From: Bacteroidota bacterium
GTDB lineage: Bacteria; Bacteroidota; Bacteroidia; Flavobacteriales; Flavobacteriaceae
DNA length: 64,000 nucleotides
Assembly (NCBI GenBank): GCA_018267095.1
Contig: JAFDZC010000004.1
Location: forward strand, 1-64,000
Direction: 5' to 3'
A program made the position numbers and the translations under genes. Below, in pieces: positions 32,891-41,109 of the stretch; the stretch's first letter is position 1, and the number at the start of each line of letters is the position of its first letter. Under the pieces are notes generated by a model. The model was not told where the DNA came from and did not search any database. It worked only from the letters and a program-made list of their open reading frames with translations.

Positions 32891-35479
32891 TCAGTCATGG
32901 TTGGGTTGCATCCAATCGGCCAAGCCCTCACCTTTCAAATAATGCCCAAACCATTGTTCGACTCTTTTAGTTAAATCAATTTGGTTAGCGCGTTGCATCA
33001 AAGCATGTCGCTCATCTCGATAAGCCAGCAAAATATTAGCTTTACCCAGTCGCCGCAAGGCCAAATGCAGTTCCATCGACTGGCTGGGTGATACCTGAGG
33101 GTCATCTTTACCAACCCATTGCAACAAAGGAGTTTTAATATCTTCTACAAAGTTAATCGGTGAATTGGCGGCATATGCTTCGCGCAGATCAAACAGCGAT
33201 TTTTCCATTCTAAATTGTCCCGATTCCAAATGATAGTTATTAGGTCGGGCACTATTTTCGTTCACGCATAAAAAATGCGAGGTCAAGTCCGCGATACCTG
33301 CGCCTGAAACCGCCGCCGCAAACAAGTTCGTTTTAGCCACAAGCATATTGGTTTGGTAGCCCCCAAACGAGTTTCCAATCAGACCTATTCTTTGTGCATC
33401 CACCCCCGGCACAGTCAAAATAGCTTCCACGGCAGCCGAAACACAATCCACCGCCGAAAGCCCCGGAATACCTTTTTCATAACTAATATCGGGCTCAAAT
33501 ACAAAATACCCCTGCCCCATAAAATTGGTTTTATTATAGCCCGACTGGTTATAAAGCGTCGGAGCCACATACGTATACCAATTCCAAGACTGCTTTTCAT
33601 AAATCCTTACAATGGTCGCATACGATTGCTTCGGGTCATAACCCATCGGGTAATACAGAATTCCCCTGAGCGATTCCCCGCCTCGGTTCCGGTACGAAAT
33701 AATCTTACTTCCACTCCAAGAATACTTAAAATGCTGCGCATTACTCTGAAACAAAACCACGGGTTGGGCATCTCGTCCGCAAAAAACGAGCCTAGGTGGA
33801 CAAAGCGAATTTTGTTCCACATACAAGGCTGCCATTCCTTTTTGATCTACACTTAATGACGACATCGAATGTTCACCGTGCAACCAAAAAGGCTTACTGC
33901 CCTTTGAGTTCAAACGGATATAGGTAGTCCTGCCGTCCTTTCGGGCACTCAACCATAAATCCTGTGTCAAATCAATTTCAGGCAAACGCCTTCCGCCAAA
34001 GTTAATGCTGCTTTGTCTCGTGCCCTTCAAAGCAGCCAGTCTATAAACGGTTCCGGTCCCGCGTCCGCGGCTCAATCGGGTGTGCAGACCCTGGGGTTTT
34101 ACCAACCACAAATCAAACGCATCATAAAGCAAAATAGCTTCGTCATTTTTAGTCCAGCCCGCACAACCATAAGGCGGAACATCACCCGCCCAATCATACT
34201 GCTCATCTTCAAATACGGTGGCCACCTGCTGGGTCAGCGCATGGGTTTGCCCGGTCTTGATTTCATACGCCCACCACTGCCGATCTCTGTAATAGGTTAC
34301 ATAACGACCGGTCGGCGAAAAAAAAGTCTGGCTTTCCTCACCTACTTGTTGCTTGAGCAGTAGTTTTTTTTCACCGCTGCGCAAATCCATCAAATAATAA
34401 TCCGTATCCCCAAATTGTTTTTGTTGGGGTTGGTACGCATAGGGGTTCCACAGCAGCGCATAGCGCCCGTCAGCGCCCAACATACAGCGCGAAAATTCAT
34501 TATTGGTAGTCATCTTCACCTGTCCGGTCAAGGGTTCCCAACAACCCACTTTGTCTATAGCTTCAAATCCGGCCAAAGCGGTTTTGGTGGGGTATAGTAG
34601 GACATCAGCAGCGTTCCATACCTCAACTTGGTTTTCATGTTGTGGGCTTTCAAGATTTCCCAAACCAAAAAACACGCGCTGTCCGTCGTTTGATAACGTT
34701 AGCGGAGTAAAACTCCCCGAAACAAACCGTTTCCCTGTGGTATGGGTTACTGTTTCCAGCGGCAAATCAAAATACCGATGGCCCAGCAAATCATATAACC
34801 CCAATCCTTGCCCATCCTCACGCAACAGCGCAACCTGTTGGCCGGTACTTTGCCAAGCAAACAAACCCATTCTTTCAGGGGGTATTTGCGCTAGTAAGGT
34901 CGCTCCATTGGGTGCCAAACAGCGGTACAAAAATGTTTGTATTCCACTCGGGGTCTCCTGCTGATAGATGATGGCGTCTGCTCCTGGGTGATAACGCCAA
35001 CCCAGCACCTGCTCAACTTCCCATTGTATAGTACCCAACCGGTTATAAACCGTCAGACTTTTATGCCCTCCAGCGCGCACGCTTTCAGCAATCACGCAAT
35101 GTTGCTGGGTTACTTCAAAACTTTCTACTGCCGGTATCATTTGGCCGTAACCGTTCTTCAGGTTGCCCAGCCATAAGTCCTTGCCCGGCATCAAGCACAC
35201 AAACCCATCCGAGCCCAAAAACTGCCCTTGCGTACCTTGGGCAAAACTGCGTAGGGTTTTTCCCTGGGTTGCTTGTACAAACAGGGTATCAGCACTGTCG
35301 TCATAACGCAGCGTATAACTCGCCCAACGTCCATTGCCCGAAAGCTGCACATCATCCAACGTACTCCACAAGCCATAATCAGCAGCCCCAAGCGCCTTTT
35401 GCAAGGCCTGCCCCCAAATAGGGCAAGCCAAAAGTGCAAAAAGCCATACAAAACTGCATCTAAAAATCAAGGGGCTCAT
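32891..35479 (-). CDS. Secreted S9 (prolyl oligopeptidase-like) peptidase
   Basis: The 862-residue product has a signal peptide (about 1-23, ending PIWGQ) and a long N-terminal beta-propeller-like region (about 30-590). The C-terminal alpha/beta-hydrolase domain has the nucleophile motif GLIGNSFGGYQTNML (near residue 697), an aspartate in WVGKDDPQVSP and a histidine in RDERHALM. Such enzymes cut short peptides. The start is 1 base from the SusD stop, so it is cotranscribed with SusC-SusD. The arrangement suggests peptide uptake through SusCD followed by periplasmic cleavage, an inference similar to RagAB-type oligopeptide import. Confidence 0.87.
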   Translation of the reverse strand: MSPLIFRCSFVWLFALLACPIWGQALQKALGAADYGLWSTLDDVQLSGNGRWASYTLRYDDSADTLFVQATQGKTLRSFAQGTQGQFLGSDGFVCLMPGKDLWLGNLKNGYGQMIPAVESFEVTQQHCVIAESVRAGGHKSLTVYNRLGTIQWEVEQVLGWRYHPGADAIIYQQETPSGIQTFLYRCLAPNGATLLAQIPPERMGLFAWQSTGQQVALLREDGQGLGLYDLLGHRYFDLPLETVTHTTGKRFVSGSFTPLTLSNDGQRVFFGLGNLESPQHENQVEVWNAADVLLYPTKTALAGFEAIDKVGCWEPLTGQVKMTTNNEFSRCMLGADGRYALLWNPYAYQPQQKQFGDTDYYLMDLRSGEKKLLLKQQVGEESQTFFSPTGRYVTYYRDRQWWAYEIKTGQTHALTQQVATVFEDEQYDWAGDVPPYGCAGWTKNDEAILLYDAFDLWLVKPQGLHTRLSRGRGTGTVYRLAALKGTRQSSINFGGRRLPEIDLTQDLWLSARKDGRTTYIRLNSKGSKPFWLHGEHSMSSLSVDQKGMAALYVEQNSLCPPRLVFCGRDAQPVVLFQSNAQHFKYSWSGSKIISYRNRGGESLRGILYYPMGYDPKQSYATIVRIYEKQSWNWYTYVAPTLYNQSGYNKTNFMGQGYFVFEPDISYEKGIPGLSAVDCVSAAVEAILTVPGVDAQRIGLIGNSFGGYQTNMLVAKTNLFAAAVSGAGIADLTSHFLCVNENSARPNNYHLESGQFRMEKSLFDLREAYAANSPINFVEDIKTPLLQWVGKDDPQVSPSQSMELHLALRRLGKANILLAYRDERHALMQRANQIDLTKRVEQWFGHYLKGEGLADWMQPNHD

Positions 35480-35480
35480 A

Positions 35481-36854
35481 TCAGTAACCGGCGTTCTGCG
35501 GTTTCAAATTCGGGTTCAAGAGCAGTTCCGATTCCGGCAGTGGCAAAAGCACATCGCTCGCATTCCACCCGGCCTTTACTGTCCCAAGCACCGCATCTAG
35601 TTGGCCAAAACGTTTCAGGTCCAAAAACCGATGTCCGTGTTCCGTAAATAATTCCACGCGGCGCTCCTGCAAAATTGCTTGCAATAGCTCAGCTTGAGTC
35701 AGCGCAGCTGTTTGGGCCAGTCCTGCCCTATTTCTAATAAAGTTCAAATCATCTTTGGCACTGGTTAACTCGCCTTGTCTGGCACGCGCTTCGGCCCGAA
35801 TCAAATACAATTCAGCCGCGCGCAACACCACTGAATATTCCTCCGAACTGCCGGTATTAGTCTGTTGTTTGTATTTACGCGCAAAATACCAAGCTGTACT
35901 TCCCTCGCCAATACTGCCCACCCAATTTGATCGACGCATATCACCGGGTTCAAAAGCGCTTATCAATTCTGCGCGCAAGGCTACAAGCGGTGGTGGTCCT
36001 GCGGTAAAAATAAAACTCTGTCCCTCATAAGTATTAATACCATCTGCCGTGGGTTTAAACTGCCAAATAGTCTCCGGGCTGTCTTTCAAAAAAACGGTAT
36101 CTAAATCTGTGGGTACCAAAAATACCCCGCTATTCAAAACGGCCGAAGCTTCATTAGCGGCTTCAGCCCAATTTCCACGATACAAATAAACCCGAGCCAA
36201 CAGCGCAGTTGCGGCCGCTTTATTTGGCAACACCCGCTCATAATCGGCTTCCTCTGGCAGCAGGCTTTGCGCCAAAACCAAATCGGCAATCACGCGGTCA
36301 TACACCTGCACTAAAGGCAATCGTCCAACCTGACTGTTTTGTTGGTAGTCTGTGGTTTTAATGTAGGGGATATCCCCATAGAGGTTGGCCAAATAAAAAT
36401 GAACCAATCCGCGCACAAACAAAGCCTCACCGGTCAATTTATTTTTATCAGCTTGGCTCAGTTTATTCGAGGCCGCTACCCCTTCAATAATTGCATTCAC
36501 GGCATAAATCTCACTATAGCTGTTGTTCCACAAACCTGCTATCACTCCATCAGTAGCGCTCAGGCTGTTTTGGTAAAAGTGTTGCGGGGCAGCAGCAGCA
36601 TCACCATAGTAATCCAGCTCGTCGGCATACACCCCCATAAGCACCGACAGCCCTGAGGCGTTCCCGCTAATCAGCCCTGAGTCTCGCAACTTGGCATACA
36701 CATCGGCCATTGCGGCACGGGCGGTACTTACTTCTTCAAATACGGCCGGAGCAGTCAGTTGGCCCGAAGGCAAATCAACGGCAACAAAGTCGTCGCAACT
36801 TGCCAAGGGCAAAAGCAACATCAAACAAAGTATCAAATTAAATAATGTTTTCAT
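35481..36854 (-). CDS. RagB/SusD-family nutrient-binding lipoprotein
   Basis: SusD-type lipoproteins form the lid of a SusC channel and capture ligands at the cell surface. The 457-residue product has a lipoprotein signal (MKTLFNLILCLMLLLPLASC), TPR-like helices (about 50-230) and the usual family ending with RRVELFTEHGHRFLDLKRFG and LLPLPESELLLNPNL. It lies between susC and the S9 peptidase gene, 10 bases after susC. It is slightly short for the family but intact. The ligand is unknown, and no glycan enzymes are nearby. Confidence 0.93.
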   Translation of the reverse strand: MKTLFNLILCLMLLLPLASCDDFVAVDLPSGQLTAPAVFEEVSTARAAMADVYAKLRDSGLISGNASGLSVLMGVYADELDYYGDAAAAPQHFYQNSLSATDGVIAGLWNNSYSEIYAVNAIIEGVAASNKLSQADKNKLTGEALFVRGLVHFYLANLYGDIPYIKTTDYQQNSQVGRLPLVQVYDRVIADLVLAQSLLPEEADYERVLPNKAAATALLARVYLYRGNWAEAANEASAVLNSGVFLVPTDLDTVFLKDSPETIWQFKPTADGINTYEGQSFIFTAGPPPLVALRAELISAFEPGDMRRSNWVGSIGEGSTAWYFARKYKQQTNTGSSEEYSVVLRAAELYLIRAEARARQGELTSAKDDLNFIRNRAGLAQTAALTQAELLQAILQERRVELFTEHGHRFLDLKRFGQLDAVLGTVKAGWNASDVLLPLPESELLLNPNLKPQNAGY

Positions 36855-36864
36855 GGTCAGGGGT

Positions 36865-39800
36865 TTAAAGGGTCAATTGAATTCCGGCACTAATCGTGCG
36901 CAACGGTGGCAAATAGCCCGGTGCTCTAAACTCAGGGTCAGCACCTTTATAAGGCGTAAGGGTCAATAGGTTTTGCATTTCAGCAAACACGCGGCATTTG
37001 AGCCCGCGCAACCATAGGCTGGGCAGGTTATAAGACAAGGATACATTCTTGAGCCTGATAAATGAGGCATCGGTAATCGCAGCATCGCTCTCTCTATATT
37101 TAGCCGCAGCCTCTACCGCAGCACTGTTCACACCGGTGGTATAAATCTGATAAGCACCGCTGTTACCGCTTTGCTGCCAATGGTCGAGTACGGCCGCTGG
37201 CTGATTGGCCATCATACCCGGCACCCCTGACAAATAAGCAGGGTTGTAATTCAACTGCTTTACAAACTGAAACAAAAAATCCAACTGCAAACCCTTATAG
37301 CGCAATTGGTTTTGCAAACCGCCAAAATAGTCCGGGTTCAAATCCAATACCGTCTGTTTGTCCTCGGTAGCGGTCAGGCTGCCGTCACCGTTCACATCAG
37401 CAAAGGTGTATAGACCGGTGCTCGGGTCAATACCGGTGTAGTGATACACTTTCCTGATGTTAAGCGCCTTACCTAAAACATACTGGTTGCGATAGGTTGA
37501 GCCTTCAAGCCCCGGAAATGACAACAACTTATTGCGCGAGGCCGAGATATTAAAACTCGTCGTCCAATTAAAATCCTTGGTCTGCACATTCACCGTGCGC
37601 AGGGTCAATTCCATTCCTTGGTTTTCAACCGTGGCATTCAAGTTGGCCTGCAACGAGCCAAAACCAGTCGTTCCCGGCAACGGTATCCCAACCAGTTGGT
37701 TCGATGATCGGTTGCGGTACCAAGCAGCAGTCACAAAAATCCGGTCTTTCCAAAAACCACTTTCCAAAGCCACTTCCAATTTACGGTTGGTCTCCCAACC
37801 AAAATCTGGGTTAAAAAGACTCGTGGGCTGCAATCCGCTTACCCCGTTATAGTGGTTGCTACTCGTGGCATAACTGTCCATAAACTGGTAATCGCCAATT
37901 TGGTCACTACCAGTGGTTCCATAGCTGGCGCGCAATTTGCCAAAACTCAGCAGCGGCACATTGGTTTTTATCCAAGGTTCATCCCCAAACAACCAGGCTG
38001 CGCCCACCGCGCCAAAATAAGCAAACTGCTTCCCGGGTCCAAAACGGCTTGAACCATCGCGGCGACCGGTCAGGTTTACAATATAGCGCTGGTCATAAGT
38101 ATAATTTACACGGCCAAAAAAAGCCTGATATTTATAAATCTGTTCACTGTCCCGAATCACGTCAATAAAGTAGGCCGAAGCCAAATTATAAATCAGTGCA
38201 TTGCTCGCAAAACCGTCACCCTCTTGCACCAACTGTCTGCCGTATTGCTGCTGAAAAGTAGCGCCACCCAGCAAACTGGTTTTGTGTTTTTGCCAACTGC
38301 GCGACCATTCCACTTGGGGTTCAGCAATCCATGATCGGCGCGCGGTTTGGGTTTGTATCAAAATCGAGTATTCACTGCCCAACTCATAAGCTGGGTCATA
38401 CATGGTCGTAGGCATGGTGCGCGACTCTTCATGGCGGGTTTCAGTATACCCAAAACTACTTCTGAGCTCCAAGGCTGGCAGCAACCGGTAGCACAACACC
38501 GTGTTGCCCACCAAATCATTCGTCCGCGCTTTGGCCTTGCCGTTCATCAGCGCCAGCGGGTTCTCCCAAGTGCTGTTCTCCCAATTCAAGCTACCGTCTG
38601 CTTGGTAAAGCGCCGGTGCGTTGGGCGCTAGTTTTCTCGAAATCGCCGTCAAGTCGTTGCCGGGTTGCAAATTGTCCTGTACTACATAACTGCCCGAGAA
38701 CTGTGCTTTAAATTTCCCGTTGTCCGAACTGTGGTTCAGGTGGGTATGTGCGCCTCCTTTTTTATACCTAAAATCCCCCGGAAATACAGTAGTTTCTCCG
38801 TGATAATTGCCGCTGAGCAAAAATTGCGTTTGCTTGCTCCCGCCCGATACCGTTGCCTTGGCATCACTCATTTGCACCGTGCCTCCGGTCAATTCTTTTT
38901 GCCAATTAGTAGAGCGGTTCGGGTCCCAAGTGCCGTTCACATCATAGTCCGGTGCACCGGGGCTTATGCCGTCGTTGGCAAAGGCTTGGGCGCGCATGGC
39001 CAAATACTCTTGGGTGTTCATCAAATCCACAAAACGCGCTACACGCCCTACCCCTTGGGTCATCGTGGCGCTAAAAGTGGTCTGGCCTACCTGGCCTTTT
39101 TTAGTGGTAATCAAAACCACCCCGTTGGCACCGCGCGAGCCATAAATAGCTGTGGCATCTGCATCCTTAAGCACCTCAATACTTTCAATATCGTTGGGGT
39201 TGATACTGTTCAGCGGGCTGGTCGTAGTGGCCTGTGGTCCGGTGGTCAAATAATATCCGGTCGTTTCACTGGCATAAGGCACTCCGTCAATAATATACAG
39301 CGGGCTGTTGCCATCAGCGCGCAAGCTGTTCTGCCCGCGTATCTGAATATCAAAACCACCCCCGGCTATGCCCGAAGTCTGGGTAATTTGCACCCCGGCC
39401 ATACGCCCTTGCATGGTGGCCAGCGCATTAGTCACAGGTTGGTGTTCTATATCTTTACTGGTTATTTTGGCAATACTCCCGGTACGCTCCTTGTCCTTTA
39501 CTTTATAATAACCGGCATTAACGGTTACTTCTTGCAACGCAGTAACATCCTCTTGCAGCGCAATCTTGAGGGGCTGAAAGTTTTCAACGTTGACGGTCAA
39601 GGTTTTAAATCCGGTAAAGCTAAAAGTTAACACATCGCCCATTTGGGCTGCCAAGCTATATTTCCCGTTTTCATCGGTTAGGGTACTGATGTTTTGGGTG
39701 CTATTAGTCACCGTCACCCCTACTATAGGCATGTTTTCAAAATAGACGGTTCCGGTCAGAGTGGCTTGTTGGGTGCTAGATGCAAAAGCTGCTTTTTTAC

Positions 39801-39906
39801 TCAGGAGCTCAGGCACTCGCCTGCTCACGTACCCACCATGGCTCCAAACGAGTATGGGTACTAATAGTAATATCAGGTTCAAAACGAACCTCTGGTTTAA
39901 TTTCAT
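36865..39906 (-). CDS. SusC/RagA-family TonB-linked outer membrane receptor
   Basis: This is an outer-membrane TonB-dependent channel working with SusD. The 1013-residue protein has a signal peptide (about 1-22), a carboxypeptidase-D-like regulatory domain (about 45-130, TLTGTVYFENMPIVGVTV), the plug (about 140-260) with the SusC signatures IQIRGQNSLRADGNSPLYII and SIEVLKDADATAIYGSRGAN, and a C-terminal beta-barrel ending in ISAGIQLTL. It is the first gene of the susC-susD-S9 operon. This segment looks richer in G and C than the AT-rich defence genes to its right, suggesting a different origin. With no polysaccharide enzymes and a peptidase nearby, a peptide ligand is likely. Confidence 0.95.
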   Translation of the reverse strand: MKLNQRFVLNLILLLVPILVWSHGGYVSRRVPELLSKKAAFASSTQQATLTGTVYFENMPIVGVTVTNSTQNISTLTDENGKYSLAAQMGDVLTFSFTGFKTLTVNVENFQPLKIALQEDVTALQEVTVNAGYYKVKDKERTGSIAKITSKDIEHQPVTNALATMQGRMAGVQITQTSGIAGGGFDIQIRGQNSLRADGNSPLYIIDGVPYASETTGYYLTTGPQATTTSPLNSINPNDIESIEVLKDADATAIYGSRGANGVVLITTKKGQVGQTTFSATMTQGVGRVARFVDLMNTQEYLAMRAQAFANDGISPGAPDYDVNGTWDPNRSTNWQKELTGGTVQMSDAKATVSGGSKQTQFLLSGNYHGETTVFPGDFRYKKGGAHTHLNHSSDNGKFKAQFSGSYVVQDNLQPGNDLTAISRKLAPNAPALYQADGSLNWENSTWENPLALMNGKAKARTNDLVGNTVLCYRLLPALELRSSFGYTETRHEESRTMPTTMYDPAYELGSEYSILIQTQTARRSWIAEPQVEWSRSWQKHKTSLLGGATFQQQYGRQLVQEGDGFASNALIYNLASAYFIDVIRDSEQIYKYQAFFGRVNYTYDQRYIVNLTGRRDGSSRFGPGKQFAYFGAVGAAWLFGDEPWIKTNVPLLSFGKLRASYGTTGSDQIGDYQFMDSYATSSNHYNGVSGLQPTSLFNPDFGWETNRKLEVALESGFWKDRIFVTAAWYRNRSSNQLVGIPLPGTTGFGSLQANLNATVENQGMELTLRTVNVQTKDFNWTTSFNISASRNKLLSFPGLEGSTYRNQYVLGKALNIRKVYHYTGIDPSTGLYTFADVNGDGSLTATEDKQTVLDLNPDYFGGLQNQLRYKGLQLDFLFQFVKQLNYNPAYLSGVPGMMANQPAAVLDHWQQSGNSGAYQIYTTGVNSAAVEAAAKYRESDAAITDASFIRLKNVSLSYNLPSLWLRGLKCRVFAEMQNLLTLTPYKGADPEFRAPGYLPPLRTISAGIQLTL

Positions 39907-39952
39907 AGTTTTGTGTTGTTAAATGAAACATCTGTTTTGTTTAGTCAATAGG

Positions 39953-39995
39953 GTCCTCCGGGTAAGTTTGCCGACTGCCGGAGGGCTTTTTTTTT
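39953..39995 (+). terminator. Terminator-like hairpin upstream of susC, plus-strand polarity
   Basis: GTCCTCCGG pairs with CCGGAGGGC across a 16-base loop and is followed by nine T on the plus strand. It lies 46 bases upstream of the susC start, which is on the minus strand, so it would stop transcripts running into susC antisense. On the minus strand it could act as a leader hairpin. Confidence 0.6.
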
Positions 39996-40080
39996 AGTTA
40001 TGTTGTTATTTCTTCATAGGCATTGGGTTTATTGGTTAGTATTCATTTTTGATGGTTAAAGCTTAAGTTCTATCACTCAA

Positions 40081-40190
40081 ATGCTCAGGTGCTCAGGTGC
40101 TCAGGCACTCAGGCACTCAGTTACTGACCCCTGACGACCGACCCCCGACGACCGACCCCGACGACTGACTCCCGACGACTGAAGACCGTC
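40081..40190. repeat. Short tandem repeats upstream of susC
   Basis: The first part (about 40081-40120) is five units of an 8-base repeat near TGCTCAGG/CACTCAGG. The second (about 40123-40190) repeats a 13-14-base unit near CGACGACCGACCC. No protein frame of note crosses it. Similar ACTGACC-type sequence is seen in the 5753-5780 gap. The flanking stretches (39996-40080 and 40191-40330) show nothing further. Confidence 0.65.
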
Positions 40191-40339
40191 TTACAGCACA
40201 ACGTGTCCAAAGGCGCAGCCGTGTCCTTTCACATAGGGTTTCTCCTCCCCCATCTGTTCCATATCCAGACAAGCATCAGCATAGCCGCTACACGTGTATC
40301 ACTAAGTTTCGGGTAAAAAAAGGCGCGGAACTCAGCTTA

Positions 40340-40453
40340 TCGCTCACGAGGTACTGGTATACCTACACGCAAATAAGTGAGCCCACGCCCGTAAGCGTGA
40401 GCATTGGCACTTATCTTCTCGCGTGTTTAAAAATTACCAGTTTTCGTGAGCGA
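40340..40453. repeat. Long imperfect inverted repeat
   Basis: TCGCTCACGA (40340-40349) is matched by TCGTGAGCGA (40444-40453), ACTGGTA by TACCAG, and AATAAGTG by CACTTAT, so about 40 bases on each side pair imperfectly. Inside is a small CACGC/GCGTG hairpin. It lies between the SusC locus and the HTH controller gene. It may be a boundary element, a structured RNA or a remnant of a small mobile element. Confidence 0.65.
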
Positions 40454-40490
40454 GATTCAAAGCGAATGCTTCAAATGTTTTATATGAAGT

Positions 40491-40529
40491 TTCGCAAATT
40501 TACATTACTTAATGTAATGATTTTGCGAA
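40491..40529. promoter_or_regulatory. Extended palindrome upstream of HTH controller gene
   Basis: TTCGCAA (40491-40497) and TTGCGAA (40523-40529) flank a central TACATTA-CT-TAATGTA, an imperfect 39-base palindrome. It lies about 85 bases before the GTG start of the HTH gene and could be an operator. Confidence 0.5.
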
Positions 40530-40547
40530 TATAACAAATAAATTGAA

Positions 40548-40567
40548 TTTGGGGATATATCCCCAAA
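40548..40567. promoter_or_regulatory. Perfect 20-bp palindrome, likely HTH controller operator
   Basis: TTTGGGGATATATCCCCAAA is a perfect palindrome ending 46 bases before the HTH gene's start. Dimeric XRE-type regulators bind sites of this size, so self-regulation is a reasonable inference. Confidence 0.6.
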
Positions 40568-40613
40568 AGAAATATTATAAAATGATGCAACTTGTCAACA
40601 ATTACCAGTATTA

Positions 40614-40856
40614 GTGGACAAGCAACTAGAAAAGTTTTTAAAAGATTTCGGAACGAAAGTCAAAGAGCAACGGGAACTAAAAAAGTTCACGCTGGAAGAC
40701 ATGGAATTCCACACTGGGATTGATGCGAGTGACTTTAATAAGATTGAGCAAGGGAAGACGAATATTACATTTAGGACATTTTTGAAAGTGTGTAAAGGAT
40801 TAAATCTTCAACCGAAAGCACTGTTTGATTTTAAAATTGATTTGCAAAACGAATAG
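40614..40856 (+). CDS. Small XRE-family HTH protein, possible R-M controller
   Basis: The 80-residue product is almost entirely one helix-turn-helix domain of the XRE/Cro type (about 10-70, with FTLEDMEFHTGIDASDFNKI and EQGKTNITFRTFLKVCKGLN). It starts with GTG at 40614; in-frame stops block any longer form. Controller (C) proteins of restriction-modification systems have this size and fold and time the expression of the nuclease. Two palindromes just upstream fit autoregulation. The MORC-type ATPase gene follows after about 250 bases of AT-rich sequence that holds no other gene. Confidence 0.8.
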   Translation: MDKQLEKFLKDFGTKVKEQRELKKFTLEDMEFHTGIDASDFNKIEQGKTNITFRTFLKVCKGLNLQPKALFDFKIDLQNE

Positions 40857-41109
40857 GAACACACCTTTGTTTTATTTAATGGAAATGGCGCACCAAGCAG
40901 GTACCATTCCTTTTTCAGTAATACATCAAGCCGTGTCTTTTTGATTGTTTTAAAATCTTATATTTTGGTTCTAAAAAAAGGCGCGCTAAAGTTTTCCCGG
41001 AAGATGTCATTTCCGACCACAAATGAATTTATTTATAAGACCCAAGCGGACACTAGTTCGCAAATATTTATATATTATTATGTTCTATTTTATTAAATTG
41101 CAGTAAAAT

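Noticed and set aside
38665-39630. 321-codon frame opposite susC
   Set aside because: It is antisense to a clear SusC coding region, with no motif of its own; long shadow frames are expected in this GC-richer gene.
40081-40190. Tandem repeats considered as a CRISPR array
   Set aside because: Units of 8 and 13-14 bases lie back to back without unique spacers, and no cas genes are in the window.
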